This document shows, in pieces, positions 10,257 through 22,947 of a stretch of DNA of 64,000 bases (positions are counted from its first letter, which is position 1; every line of letters begins with the position of its first letter). Source of the DNA: Ophiobolus disseminans (lineage: Eukaryota > Ascomycota > Dothideomycetes > Pleosporales > Phaeosphaeriaceae); the NCBI GenBank assembly GCA_010093685.1, contig MU006225.1, positions 316,507 through 380,506 of the forward strand, written 5' to 3'. Below the pieces are notes generated by a model that ran no database searches, had not been told where the DNA came from, and worked only from the letters and a program-made list of their open reading frames with translations. Made by a program: the position numbers and the translations under genes.

Positions 10257-12477
10257 TTATCGAATGACCGATGGAGTAGTCTCAACATGAATGTACTCCG
10301 ATTTAGACGTTCCAGAAAAATCATCCCTCAAAGACATCGGAAACGAAAGTGACCGCAAGGGCAACGCTGTCAGCATCTCTCTTGCCTCCGTTAGAGGAAC
10401 ATCCTTGGTGACATTCGACCAAGTGCCTTGCCCTTCGGCCTCGTATGCTCGGCGCTGCAGCTGCAGCACACCGTCTTGAATCCAGCGATCAATGCGGGGA
10501 CTCAGCACTTTCCTGAAAGCGCCATGGAAGACGAGGAACTTTAGAAGTGCAATGTCGAGGATTGCGAGAAAGAGAGACGTAGCGAGAACAAATGTCAGGC
10601 CAAAGACGTTGACATTGCTGGAGGCAGGTCAGCTATCGGTCTTGAATCGAGGCTGGTATGTCGGGTACTCACACGAAGCCACCAGCTTTGCGCATCTTTT
10701 GAGTTCCACAAAGCTGTTTGTCTGCCGGAGTCGAAGGCTTAAGGACGTATTCATCCAGGTCGGGATTGCGAACGCTAGGCCCAATCGCGTAATCTGCCAT
10801 GGTAATCTGCAGCTTAGCCCACATGTAAGACTCCATCGCCTTGACCTCGGTAATCCATTGATCCGGTGGTATCTGAACAGGGACAAGACGATCCCTTTGC
10901 ACGGATTTTGCTGCCCTGACTTCGTTGACTTCGCTCAATTCCGTGGTCGCAGTAACCTCCAAGATCAATTGCAAGGCAGCTAGCTGAACAAGGCTGGCTT
11001 GGTTTAGATCTTTTGAGGTAATTTCGCCTGGCATGCTATCCAACTTGGAACACTGATCTCCAGATGCCGTTTTGATGCAGAACTGGTGCTGGATGATGTT
11101 AGTTTCCACATTCAACATAAGAGCCACAGCTTCTGTCTACCTGGATCGTGCACCCCATTGGTGAGCTTGGGCTATCGGCCATATATAGAGTGGAGTTTCT
11201 GCGCAAAGTCAAGTCGAACACTGGCCTTGGTTTGAGAGCACGGAACCAAGGGTCGTGAACGGGCTTGCTGTACCTGACCCCAGCAATGAGATTAATAACT
11301 GTCACGTCGGCGTCATCTGGCCGCATGCCTGCCAGTGGTTCGAATCCTTTGCCAAGCCCACGCCGCGCTTGCGCTGCGAAATACGTATAACCCCTGCATA
11401 ATGTTAGAATTCTTACGACATTCCCATGGCACAGAACGTGTTGTGATTCACCTAATACTGAAGATAGTCGACATCTCTGTGTTCATCAAACTGAACAGAA
11501 CTGTGATGTTCTTCCAGTCGGGGAGAGCGGTCTGGTTTCCGTAATGGAGCAACACAAATTGTTCGCCGGGGAACGTGTCCCGGTTCACAAGAAAACGCGG
11601 GAGGTCGCTACCATTCTTTACTGTTGTTCGACCCGCAATGGGCAAGACCGAGCATGTTGTTCGCCTCCTATACTTGACGCCATCCTTTCTCGGCAGATTC
11701 ATTCCGAATCCTTTGTTGAGATCGACGAGGCCTGAATCAATAGCAACTGCTGGCAAGCCACCTTTTTGTCCGACACAGAAGTCTGCAGCAAACGGACAAG
11801 AAACCATTTCACTATTGATAGGAATGTTTGGGCGAACGAAAGCTTTGCACCTCGCTGGAAGTATCGATTGGTTGTGATAGCATTCCTGTGAGTACGGAAC
11901 CGCTAATGAGTGAATGTCGCCGATCTGTATGCGTTCTGCGTCCGTTGGAAGTGTCCTGTTGATACGCCCGCACAAGGGACTGCTAACCAGCACTTCCAGA
12001 TCCGATGTTTCGACCACGTAAGAGGAGAATATGCCGGCCACAAGAAATCCAGCTGTGCAAAGTGTTGCGAGCAGGAACTGAGTAAGAGATCGTGCGAGAA
12101 CCCTATCATTTCTCTTCCGCCACGACCACCATAGCTTTGCAGAATCAGCCATCAATGAGCTTGGTGGCGGCAGTGTCCGTAAGATCACTTGCTGCTGACG
12201 AATTAAACCATTGGCAGGGTTTGCAGTAGCTCGGAATTGATGGTATGCAAAGAGTACAAGATTCCACAAATGCGAAGTTCCTGATTGAGTTTCATTGGTC
12301 AGCGCAACTCTCGAGGAATGCCTCGTCGCACTCACCAATTGTTGACATGACAGCCATGATAGCAATGACGAAAATTCCTGATCTAGTGTCGGTTGTAATT
12401 GTTCTTCCCATGATATCGCCCTGATCGAGGTTGGTCCATATTCCCCGTTTGACGAAGCGCGCGTCCACTTCCGACAT
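10257..12477 (-). CDS. Large fungal-specific membrane protein with cysteine-rich outer domain
   Basis: Five exons, 12477-12336, 12280-11452, 11393-11141, 11088-10673 and 10617-10257, give 666 residues. All four introns are 52-58 bp with GTGAGT, GTGAAT, GTAGAC and GTGAGT donors, and the phases fit exactly. Transmembrane helices are evident near residues 30-45 (GIFVIAIMAVMS), around 110-130 (FLLATLCTAGFLVAGIFSSYV) and at about 547-572 (FGLTFVLATSLFLAILDIALL). Between the second and third lies a long, probably extracellular region with many Cys and N-x-S/T sites, including a CPFAADFC motif. This architecture recurs as an uncharacterised family in Pezizomycotina. No function is known to me. A serine-rich cytosolic tail ends the protein. 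Confidence 0.8.
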
Positions 12478-13094
12478 GTCTGGCTAGATTTTCGTTTACG
12501 AGTGTTGTGTCGCTTACATTACAAACCGCTTTGCGTGCGTAGCAGAGTTCAGAATGTCGTGGCCTAGATTTCTTTATGAAAAAAGCAAAGATGACATGTG
12601 GCCGTTATGGGGAGAACTCTCAGCAGCCCAGATTCTATATGATACTATGTTGTGGCCAAAGCTGTATCAAACCCTGTTCAGCTGTCGTGTCTAAATACGC
12701 TCCACTAGTTTGTGCAACGACCGCTCGCTTTGATGCTGACCTGCACATCACAACTTTTATTGGCGCAACAATAGTCACAATCGCGACGCCGAGCTAACCA
12801 TATTGCCATGACCTTGCTGCGGTGCTTTGTTGAACACGCAACGATCGAAGAAAAGTGATGAAAAGGCACTGCACGTCGTAGTGATAAAGGTACGTGCCGC
12901 AACGTGGTAATTGTGGAAATACCTGCGGCTTCACCGTGAACCCTGTCAATCCTAATGCTTGTGGCCAATAAGGGATAGTGGGGTCTTTATGGCGGCCGGG
13001 TAATGTCTAAAATAGCCCCCGCCAAGTTACCTCGGAGAGCAATGGCTGGACAGGCACGTCGCCTGCATTCGCGAGGGCTGAAAGATCTGCGGTA
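12478..13094. other. Intergenic region
   Basis: 617 bp between two minus-strand genes. It holds the promoter of the membrane protein and the 3' flank of the transcription factor. No gene is visible. Confidence 0.45.
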
Positions 13095-15408
13095 TTACCA
13101 TCCCTGCCCCATCATTGGGTAAAGATTCGCAGTTGGCCATCCCCAACCTTGAGTATTGAACCCTGTTGGGGGCTCTGAAAATATCACCGAGAAGGGGTTG
13201 TCGCCGGAATCCAATAGATCCCCGTCCATGTTGAATTCTTCGCTCGTGTTGATGCCCGTTAACACGGATGGGGCGATATTACTCGAGTCGTTGTCATCAA
13301 GCGGCTTACTTGCGTTATTCTGCCCGTTACGTTCTGCAAATGCCAGCCTGCTCTTGATTTGGGTCACAATCAAAGGTGGTATTTCCATCGCACTGGGCCT
13401 CCGAGTCGCCGCAGCTGCTTGACGCGCAGTCCACGCTTGGAGAATAACTGCTGCAAAAACCTTGAAGAACGCATGCGCCTTTCTTTCCGTGGGATTATCC
13501 CTGGTTTCGATGTCGATGAAGCGTGCAGTGCAGTTCTTACCCATGACATCCCATGAAGTCTGCGCGAGGTCGCTCAGGGGCCGCTTACGTAGGTCCTGTA
13601 CAATATGTACGTACGCTGGGAATGGAAAGTTCAGATACGTCAGCCATTGAAATCCTGTGGTGAGCTCCGACGACATGAGCATAGTGTCGCATTCGAGCAT
13701 ATCCAGCGCATATGAGATGGTTGCGTCGCGTTGTGTGCTTGTTCGTTGCGCAATCGTCTTTGAGCTGTCAGAAAGATCTTTGATGAAACGACTCTTGGCC
13801 AATTGACCGCGCGCCCACCAGATGGTCATGTAATGGAGAGGGTTTTGCGGATCACAAAAGCGGAGATACTTCTGCTCAATCGTCTGCTCGAACGTAGTAA
13901 ACTCGTCAATGTCCAGCGGATCAGGAGAGTACCTTGCTACGATAGACTTGAGAGCCGGATTGATGAAGTCCAGATGAAAAGCGCAGTGGCGTGTGAAGTT
14001 GCCAAATTCGCTACGCACGACAGCAAATAGCGTTTCTGAGGTAAAAGTATGCACCTCTGGCGCGATCTTCATCTCCGGTCGAAGATCAAAGTCATTTGCG
14101 TTTGACGGTGGCCTGCAGTCCCATGTGGGCACAAGCTGACCAACCTTGAGTTCCGTCATTTCCGAAATGCGAGCGTCGAAAAGCACGAGCGACCACCAGA
14201 GCCGACGCCGGAGTTCAGCCTCCAGGGCAGAACACTTAATATTGCTACTCTCGTTGTGGATGCCCATGCGCTGCGCAATGCGTATGGCGGTTCCGAGCAT
14301 CGACGACAGCGCTCGTGGGTCTACTGCAGGTTTGATAGTCATCTATCTTTGTCAGTGTGGCCCAACTTAAAACAGTTGTAAAACTATACCAGGTAAAAGT
14401 GCAGTGCGGTCAGGCACTCCCGGTTCTCGGTTTGTAGAAAGGTACAATTCAGCAAAGCCTCCCTAGTACCAAGCTGGTAGCTTGCCAATAATTCTTCTCG
14501 TGGTGTCCCAAATGCCTCAATGCAGTCTTTCTGGTTCATACTGAACACAGCCATACTATAAATGCTAAACACGAGCGCCTCGAATTGGGGATTGATCTTG
14601 CTCATGTCGCTGGCGGCGTCAATAATGCGTGCTTGTAGTGAAGGAGTGTGAGTTAATTTGAGTAGTGGGTTAACATTCTCGAGATAAACCTGCCACAGTT
14701 TGAAAATGCCAATCTGATTGGGATGCAGGTTCAAAAGGTTAACGTTTGCATTGCGCGAGCAAAAAAGCAGGTCGCTGCGGTCGTATAACGTGTCCCATGC
14801 CTTTTTAATGACTTTTTCGCGCAAAAGGTATTCAGATGCGTCGCTGTCGTCGTCCACATTGTCGAGATCAGACTCATCTTCATTGCCGTCATTAGCTGAA
14901 TGCTGAGACTTTCGGTTCATCGCACGCCAAAAATTTCTAGCGTTGATGGTCAGTTATTCTTCATGCAAGAGAGCTCGTCCACCACTTACTTGGCCTTGTA
15001 AATCGCCTCAGGGCTGCTGGCTTGCAGCTTTCCGGGCGGATCATGCGCTCGCAGCGCGTGTACAGCAGAACGCGGGGCCTCCAGACTTGTACAATCGGCA
15101 TCACCAGGGTGCAATGGTTCAAATGGAATGTTGTTTTGGCGTAGTAGGTTTTCGTAGTGTCGCAGACGATCCAGCAAATCTCTTTCTGCGAACCTTCGTC
15201 GTCGTTGGCGAGGTGCTAGTGCAGCGGAGACACATTGAACTCCAGCCTTGGTGCAGTTGTTGCAAGGGGTACGACGATCGCATTTGACCTTGCGCTGCTG
15301 GCACAGAACACACGCAAGTACTCGTTGTGGTTTGGTGGCGTGCTGCTGGTGAGCAGGCGACGCAATGTCTTGTATGCTAATTTTGGGCGTCAGAATGTCT
15401 GAAGACAT
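13095..15408 (-). CDS. Zn(II)2Cys6 fungal transcription factor
   Basis: Three exons, 15408-14990, 14936-14390 and 14342-13095, give 737 residues. The zinc cluster has Cys at 33, 36, 43, 49, 52 and 59, with the canonical C-x2-C-x6-C-x5-C-x2-C-x6-C spacing and basic residues between Cys2 and Cys3. A charged coiled segment follows (residues about 73-95), then an acidic stretch (about 150-170), then the Fungal_trans middle homology region. In that region AIRIAQRMGIH near residue 345 and LRRRLWWSLVLFDARIS around 365-382 are diagnostic. The protein should be a nuclear, DNA-binding regulator. The targets are unknown. No metabolic cluster surrounds it; its nearest upstream feature is a dead Tc1/mariner element. 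The introns are 53 and 47 bp. Confidence 0.9.
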
Positions 15409-15730
15409 CTTATTGAGCTAGAAGGAGGTATGAAGCTTGGAAGAAAGTACCTAGCATCGGGTGCAGCCATTAAGAGCGTCGGTGGATGTGTGCTGTCGGT
15501 AAAAGCTACCACCCGAGGCCAACCCTGAGGGGCCTAACCTGCAGCTTTCTGAACGGACTTGCAATGCGCCGCCGTAAGCGATCTCAAGAATGTAAGATTC
15601 TAAAGATGGTTCAGTTCGATGCGATCCAATCAGGCCGACGAGTGTTGGAGATCAGACACGCGGTGAACTGTGGGGATCCGTGGTTTAGGCTTATGTAAGC
15701 GCGCCTCCAAATCTCACGTTTAGGTACCTA
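15409..15730. other. Short flank between transcription factor and Tc1/mariner element
   Basis: 322 bp, likely the promoter region of the Zn2Cys6 gene. It ends in the palindrome TAGGTACCTA (15721-15730), whose last TA forms the target duplication of the neighbouring element. Confidence 0.4.
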
Positions 15731-17178
15731 CCCTCTCGGTAAACTGGGAAAGTCGGAAATAAGCACGCACCCCCCAAATGCAGCACCCCCCATTTTCTCA
15801 CCTAAAAATCGACGTTTCGCATCGCTGAAATGCTCAAATTGACTGTAGATTCTCAATACTTCGTTGCTCTGCCTTTATATACATCTCTGAGTGCTCGTAG
15901 GCGGTGTGGGTAGTTGTCTATAGTCTTGTTTATCTTCTTAGGATCAAGTTTCTTCTATACAGTGTAAAAGCGATCAATTCCTGTCTGTAGAGAGGCTACC
16001 CGACGCTCGAAAAAGCGCCTCCTGAGTGGACTCACCCAGGTCTCCATAATGCTCATATCTAGTGACTTTGGTGATGAGTTTATGTACGACATGCCATTGC
16101 TATCCATCTACTTAAGTGTAGCTCTTGAGATATGAGCAGAATCACAATCTTGCCATAGTGTATACTCTCCTCCGCGCTGTAGTATGTAGGACTTTAGTGC
16201 GGGAAGGATAACAGTAGTATAGGTATGTGTATTCATCTTGCCATTGCTGTTACCACTATTGTATAGCATGCACCAGGCAAAGTCGTAGCTAAGTACACAG
16301 TATAAATGGAAGTGCTGGAGGTCTTCAGGGTCAGGTTTATAGTCTTTGTCATACTGTATGTTGCGTGGATCGTAGCGGGCAGCGTCGCCAGGCATGCGTT
16401 TGACATCCTTCTAGTATAGGGGGCCGGTGGAAAAGTGCAGCTCATCACACCAAAGTACGACTCTCCACTCATACTTAGTGGGCCGGACGCGCAGCTGGAG
16501 CTCAGCGTACGTTATCCTGGCTGTGATTTGACTCGGCGTATGCTTCTCCTTTACCACTGCTCGGTGTGTCTTCATACCAGTCAGCTTAGTTACCCGACGC
16601 TGGATAACCTGACCATTGTATTGAATATTCTCCTTCCCCTTTGCAGTGTACTCCTTCACGACACCAGCGCGCTCAGCAAGGTCCTGCCATAGGTCTGCCT
16701 TCTCTTCGAAAGGTGCTTCATCTATATATGAAGCTACAGCGTTAGCCTCAGAGTTGCTGAGTTGACGGAGACCGCCGCGGGGGTTATGCGCAATGTCAGA
16801 ATGCTGTAGTCGGCGGCATCGTTTGGTGGAGAGAACGTTGTTTACAGTAGACTTAGGCAGGCGGAAAATGCTGGTAAAGTCGTCTAAATTGCACGGAATC
16901 TTCTTCTGCTCGCAGAAATAAAATACTGCAATAATAGCGGAGCGTTAGGGGGTCTCTAGTTGACGCGGCGCATCGTCGCTGCGCATCAACTCGGTAGGTG
17001 GGGTTGAAAAACGCGATCGTAAACGTCGTTTTGGCTCTTTTGGCATCGTGATAGCATAAGCAAGTACTAATATACGCGTAAATTGGGTGCGTTTTGAGTA
17101 TATTTTGGTATAAAGGTGTGTTGTTTTGATGGGTTGGAGGCCCGAGCTTATTTCCGACTTTCCCGGTCCCACAAGAGC
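15731..17178 (-). mobile_element. Tc1/mariner-type DNA transposon, inactive
   Basis: The element is about 1448 bp and is flanked by TA on both sides (15729-15730 and 17179-17180), the classic target duplication. Its ends are inverted repeats with a perfect 19-bp core GGGAAAGTCGGAAATAAGC at 15746-15764 and its complement at 17145-17163. The outer ~15 bp are more diverged. It holds one transposase frame on the minus strand. Both ends and the reading frame are complete, but nonsense codons kill it. Confidence 0.85.
15853..17046 (-). pseudogene. Tc1/mariner transposase with four premature stops
   Basis: From ATG at 17046 to TGA at 15853-15855 the frame stays open for 398 codons, apart from four in-frame stops (TAA at 16947-16945, TAG at 16413-16411 and 16110-16108, and one TAG near 15945). 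There are no frameshifts. The N-terminus is basic with a helix-turn-helix-like region (FTSIFRLPKSTVNNVL). Catalytic DDE landmarks are LWCDELHF (first Asp), WQDCDSAHIS (second Asp) and LDMSIMETWVSPLRR near the C-terminus. TAA/TAG replacing Gln or Trp codons without indels is what RIP produces. Confidence 0.8.
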
Positions 17179-17180
17179 TA

Positions 17181-18014
17181 CCCTACCCAGGTAACCTACC
17201 TGCATCAATCAAAATGCGATCGCTGCTAACATCGGAACCTGCAGTGGGCGCGCCATAATACCAGGCTTAACATGGTATCTGAGAACGCCTTACCTACGTT
17301 GTTCATCGCATCGCAAATACATCGCAGCCGAATCTGACCTGACTGTTGGCGCCGTTCTTGCCTTTGGGTTGATATTCATCTCGATACTCCTAGCATTTTG
17401 TGTCACTATGTAGCTCACTTTAGTAATGGCCATCTACCAATTTCCATGATAGCAAGTGCAGTATTGCTTGCTAGATGTGATAGTCACGATGGTGGTACTT
17501 TTTAGTTCTTGTTGTCGCGTCAATGAAGCCAAAAGCTGTTTGCGTTTGCGTAAGTCTTGAGCACTCGCATGATTCCGACGTCAAAGAGGGTATATGAAAT
17601 GACCGATGTGATGGGGAATAAATTGCATATTCCGGCGTTCGGTTCGCAAACTTTGGCGTCTCCGAGGCCACTCGCTGATTGGCTCGCACATTCCCAACCC
17701 CCGAATTCTCACACACCCAGGCCTCCTACGACGCCCGTCAGCGCAACCGCAGCACTTCTTTCAACACATTGTTCCCCCGAAACATCTTTACCCCACGCGA
17801 ATGATCTCGGTTCTAGGCCTTTTCGGACTCGTCTGCCACCCGAAAGCCACAATGGCGGTTGCTGACCACCCACAGCGGCCCGGGCCCGAGACGCAGACTG
17901 GAGGGCCCGAACAGTATGTTCGCCCACGATAGTGGAAAAGTATAAGAATATGAACTGTCTGCACGTTATTGTGGCTACAACGATCTTTGGGAATATTGTA
18001 TCATCTAATTTGCA
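17181..18014. other. Intergenic region upstream of MFS gene
   Basis: 834 bp without a convincing gene. A CT/CA-rich stretch at about 17690-17790 is typical of a fungal promoter or 5' UTR. ORFs here have biased composition and no recognisable features. Confidence 0.4.
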
Positions 18015-19816
18015 ATGACTGCCACCGATTCAACACCAGCCACAAAGACTTCCATGTATTCCACTACATCAACCAAACCGCCAGCACCACCAATGTCAGG
18101 CCCTCCAGAAGTACCATACAAACCCTTTACACTATCTTTCATCCTCGTCATAACATCCGTCTACCTCGCCTTCTTCCTCATTGCGCTTGACCGCATGATC
18201 ATCGCAACAGCCGTACCCGCCATCACGAATTCCTTCGACAGCATCAGTGACATAGGATGGTACGTCTCGCATCAAACCACTTCATTCCAAACCCTGACTG
18301 ATATACAGGTACGGCTCTGCATACATGCTCACCTGCGCAATCTTCAATCCTCTCTTCGGTAGCATCTACAAATTCTACGACACCAAATGGACGTTCATGT
18401 TCTCCGTCGTTATCTTCGAAGCCGGGAGCGCAGTCTGTGCTGCCGCGCCCGACAGCGCAAGTTTCATTGTCGGACGCGCTGTCGCGGGCATTGGCGCAGC
18501 GGGGATAAGTTGCGGTGCGATTATGATTGTCATCGGTCTCGTGCCGCTGCATAAACGGCCTGTGTTTACGAGTTTCTTCGGCATGGCGTTTGGCGTGAGT
18601 TCGGTGCTTGGGCCGGTCGTGGGAGGCATATTCACTGATAGTGCGTAAGTACTGCATCGCATCTTCACTCGTTCATGACGGGGTCGAACTCTAGCTGACG
18701 CTTGATAGCCGACTGACATGGCGATGGTGTTTCTGGATAAATCTTCCGATCGGCGCCTTTACGCTGCTCGTCATATTCTTCTTCCTTTCGCTCCCACCGC
18801 CACCACCGCAGAAAAAAGCCGCGGCGGCCCTGCCTCTCTTAGCAAAAGCGAAGCGTCTCGATCCACTCGGCCTCCTCTTCTTCGTACCTAGCATCATCTG
18901 CCTGATTCTTGCGCTACAGTGGGGCGGTACGGAAGATGCGTGGTCTGCGCCGAAAATCATCGGATTACTCGTCACCTTCGCCGTGTTGTTCATCGCGTTT
19001 CTGATCATTGAGTTCAAGATGCCGGACACAGCTATGGCGCCTCCACGCGTTGTTTTGAACAGAAGTGTGGGTTCGAGCTTGTTCTTCACGTTCATGTCGA
19101 GCGGCGGAATGATGAGCGCGGTATACTACCTTGCGATCTGGTTACAGGCTGCCCAGGGCCAGAGTGCGATGGATGCTGGTATCCGAATGATCCCCTTGGT
19201 TGTTTCGCTCGTCCTTTTTGGTATTATCACGGCCATTTTCACGCAGAAGATCGGCTACTACGTGCCTGCCCTACTGGTCGCGCCGATTATAGCCTCCGTC
19301 GGCGCCGGTATGCTATCGACGCTTGTGCCGAGCTCAAGCAGGGCTGCGTGGATGGGATATCAAATTCTTTACGGCTTTGGTATTGGAGCTGGCGCGCAGA
19401 CTGCTAGTCTGGCGGCACAAACGGTCCTGCCTCGAGAAGACATTCCGCTCGGGACTGCGATGGGTTTCTTCGCGCAGCAACTCGGCGGCGCCATCTTCGT
19501 CCCTGTTGGGCAAAATATTTTCACGAGCGCGCTCGTCAAAAGGCTTTCAGGTGTTGCCGGACTCGACGTGACCACGATTATCGATACGGGTGCTACAGAT
19601 CTGAGAAAGGTAGTACCGACAGAAGAGCTTAGTACTGTGTTGGACGCTTACAGCTACGCGTCAACCAGGGTGTTCGTCTTGAGTGCTGCTCTCAGCGCGT
19701 GCATGATGCTTGGCGCGCTGGGTGTTGAATGGAAGAGTATCAAGAAGGCAAAGCCTGAAGCACCAAAAAAGGTGGTGGATGAGGAGAAAGGTCCAACGAT
19801 GGGTGTAGGAAAATGA
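18015..19816 (+). CDS. MFS multidrug efflux transporter, DHA2 (14-TMS) type
   Basis: Three exons, 18015-18259, 18309-18644 and 18709-19816, give 562 residues. The introns are 49 and 64 bp with GTACGT and GTAAGT donors. The signature LDRMIIATAVPAI at residues 58-70 corresponds to the LDxTIVATALPxI motif of drug:H+ antiporter-2 proteins. The motif-A-like and antiporter motif-C-like glycine-rich helices (GAAGISCGAIMIVIG and VLGPVVGG) follow. Fourteen transmembrane helices fit the hydrophobicity. The protein should sit in the plasma membrane and export small molecules. Relatives export fungal toxins, azoles or host compounds, but no biosynthetic genes are next to it, so the substrate is open. Confidence 0.88.
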
Positions 19817-21019
19817 GGAAGGTGGATGGAATCAGAAGATGAAAATGGTTAGCCGTAGCAATACTTGCGAATGCCAATAAACATGAAGTTCTTCCCTCAT
19901 TTCGACCCCGGTATCTCACTGTTCTTGATCACATTCCGTGGTGTTTGCAGATCATTGCATTGCCGAGCCGCTCGAAACGTAATTGTCGATCACCACGCAT
20001 CCGACACGCGTCAATGCGAGTCCAACGAACAACATAGAAGCCTCATCTAAGCCAAGAAAAGCATCAACAAACGTCAAACGTCACCAACGTCAAAAATTCT
20101 TGTTCTGGCAGGAGGTCGTGTGCTCGGCTGCTTATTTCTAACGCGCGTTGCATTGCGTCTGTAATCGGACCGATTGGTTGTGATTGATAAGGTCCTTAGG
20201 CTGAATGTGTATTAGAGATTCACCAAGAGAGAGCATGTGCTGCTAGCTTACACAGGACGTGCTTTGGTATGTTACATCGTCATATGTGTGCCTCCTAGGA
20301 TGGATTGTGGGCGCCAGCGACCTGCAGGGATTTCTTCTCATAGCGACTTGCAGCTGATCGTGCGCGCTGTTAGTCCTTGGATAGAATGCATACTAAATCT
20401 TAGTCATGCTAGATCGCGCCCGAAAAGTGCAGTGGAGACATCGTCGTGGCTCCTAATCACATGACCCATCCGCCGTCACCTGCACTCATCAATACTACCT
20501 ACCTGTAGTCCCAGCGGAACGGATAAAATGGCAGTGGAGTGGGATGTCTGTTGGTGTTCGATATCGATGACAGACGTGCGAATCATCCTACAAGCAGTCA
20601 AGTTTCCTCCCCTTAGGCACAACTCCTCCAAAACTTACAATGAATCAAAACCAATGACTTAAAACGTGCTAGTTATACGCCATCTAATTGGTCGCAGAAT
20701 GACGTGCCTTCATGCGTCTATGGGGTGCCCAAGGCGGACCAAGTGTAGCGGAACAACTTGGCGGAGAAGAATTTCCGCTTGGCCTGCCGAGCCACTTGGC
20801 GGGATTCGCCTTGTAGTGGAACGGTCAGGATGCAGCAGGCCAACCATGGGTCTAACCATGGAGAATCTTCGGCTTGGCTGAGAGTGATGTTGGGGGCCCG
20901 GTGCATGGTTGCTTGTGGCAAGTGCTCGCGTGTCCCAATATATATAGCAAAGTGCGTCGTACAGCCAATTCAGCAAACACACCCTCTTTCTTTCGACCAA
21001 TCTCGCCATTCTACACACC
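19817..21019. other. Long intergenic region before phosphate permease
   Basis: About 1.2 kb. No gene is visible. The right end carries the promoter of the phosphate permease, including the TATA box at 20939-20946. Confidence 0.45.
20939..20946 (+). promoter_or_regulatory. TATA box of phosphate permease gene
   Basis: TATATATA lies about 74 bp upstream of the ATG at 21020. The CA-rich leader that follows is a common fungal 5' UTR pattern. Confidence 0.5.
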
Positions 21020-22947
21020 ATGGCGCCCGCAATTACTGCGAGATATGATTGGATCCTTGCAATCACCACGATTGCGTTCGTGTTCAGCGCCTTTGGTAAC
21101 GGAGCCAACGATGTCGCCAATTCGTATGCCAGTATGTTGCATCGTGGATTTTGACTGATTACGAAGCTAATAGAGTGAAGCATCCGTGGCTGCTCAAACT
21201 TTGACGATGCCGCAAGTTGGTGTGCTTTCCATCATTACTGAGTTCGTTGGAGCCGTTGCGCTGGGCGCTCGCGTTACCGACACGATCAAGAACGGCATCA
21301 TCAACATCGATCGCTTTCAGGCTGCCTCCAACCCAGGAACTCTGATGCTTGCCATGGGTTGTGCTGAGGTCGGCAGTGCCACTTGGCTGATGTTTGCAAC
21401 TGTACGGACTCCTGGAGCAGCGGGAGAATGATGTCAGCTAATCCTTACCAGAAATGGGGAATGCCAGTCTCCACCACACAGACCATTGTCGGCGCACTCA
21501 TCGGTGTTGGCTTCGCGACGCAGGCCGGTGTTACCTGGGGATGGGAATCTGGTTCAGTTTCCCAAGTCGCAGCGAGTTGGGTCATTGCACCCCTCATTGC
21601 GTGCGCGTTCTCAGCCATCATCTTCGGAACCGTAAAATACTCGGTCCTGGAGCGCGCAGACTCGTTCAAGTGGGGTATGCGGCTGATCCCGTTTTACTTC
21701 GCCGTTACCGCTGCCATTCTTGCGCTCTTTATTGTCGTGGAAGCTCCAACCGCGCCATCACTCGAGGAGTTTGGAGCTGGCAATGCTGCTGGTATCATTC
21801 TCGGTGTGTTCTTCGGCGTTCTTCTCATCTCGTACGTCTTCTTCATCCCGTTCTTGAGACGCAAGTTGGAGCACAAGGACGCTCGTCTCCGTATTTGGCA
21901 TCTTCCCCTCGGCCCTCTTCTCCTGAGGGAGAATCCCCCACTCTACTTCCCTGGAAAGGGAAACGAGTATGTCAAGGATTACTATGCGGATGCTCATGGC
22001 GAAGTAAGAGCAAAGGGTCAAGAACTGCGCCAACGTAAGGGAACGGGTGCACATGATGAGGAGGCGTCAGTTGGCGAAGACATCATCAGCAAGAAGCCTT
22101 CGCCAAACAGGAGCAGCGGCGACATACCATCCGACCCCGAAAAGGCGAAGCAGATGGAGAACCAGTTGCAAGATGGCGTGGCTGTGCCTCAGCTGTCTCG
22201 TAAGCGCAAGCCGGAGCCTTACGAGCGCTTCATCGTGCCCGTCAAGGAGCTGTCTTGGGTCAACCCGCACAAGTATTGGGGATATCTGAAGTTTATCCTA
22301 CTACAGGGTAAGTCAACACGAGAACGAATGGTAGCCACAATGAGCTGACACAACCAGGGGTAACTCGCGATGTGATTACACACGACTCGGACAGGCTGCG
22401 TGACATCCATTCCCGTGCGAATAGGTACGATGATCGGGTCGAACACATGTGGACATATTGCCAGGTCATCTCAGCGATGATGATGTCGATTGCTCACGGT
22501 TCCAACGACGTTGCCAACGCAGTCGGGCCGTGGAGTGCCGTTTATCAGACTTTCCGTGAGGGCATGGTGGCGACCGAGTCTCCGACGCCCATCTGGATGC
22601 TGGTGGTTGCTGGTCTGCTCTTGGGTCTTGGATTCTGGTTCTACGGATACAACATTATGCGTGCGATGGGCAACAAGATCACTCAAATGTCGCCGACGCG
22701 TGGTTTTGCGACGGAGCTTGGAGCGGCAGTCACTGTCCTGCTCGCGTCCCGCCTCGGTCTTCCTGTGTCGACGACGCAGTGTCTGACGGGAGCCCTCATC
22801 GGAACAGCGTTGATGAATTACGACGTGAAGGCGGTCAACTGGAGGCAGCTGGGCTTCATTTTCATGGGTTGGGTCATCACGCTCCCCGTGGCCGGGTTGA
22901 TTGCGGGTTTGCTGTGCGTGATGGCATTGAACGCGCCACACTTTTAG
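21020..22947 (+). CDS. PHO89: Sodium/phosphate symporter, PHO89/Pit family
   Basis: Four exons, 21020-21131, 21181-21401, 21452-22307 and 22358-22947, give 592 residues. Three introns of 49-50 bp fit phase by phase. Two inverted PHO4-type signatures are present: GNGANDVANS at residues 26-35 and GSNDVANAVGP at about 443-453. Each half also carries a PVSTT segment (KWGMPVSTTQT and RLGLPVSTTQC). A hydrophilic cytosolic loop of about 150 residues separates the halves, as in yeast Pho89 and Neurospora PHO-4. Role: high-affinity phosphate uptake at the plasma membrane, normally induced by phosphate starvation. I did not find a clear CACGTG (Pho4/NUC-1) site in the proximal promoter. Confidence 0.92.

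Noticed and set aside
11325..11360. tRNA-like GGTTCGAATCC box
   Set aside because: It lies inside exon 3 of the membrane protein, and no matching A box or cloverleaf was found around it.
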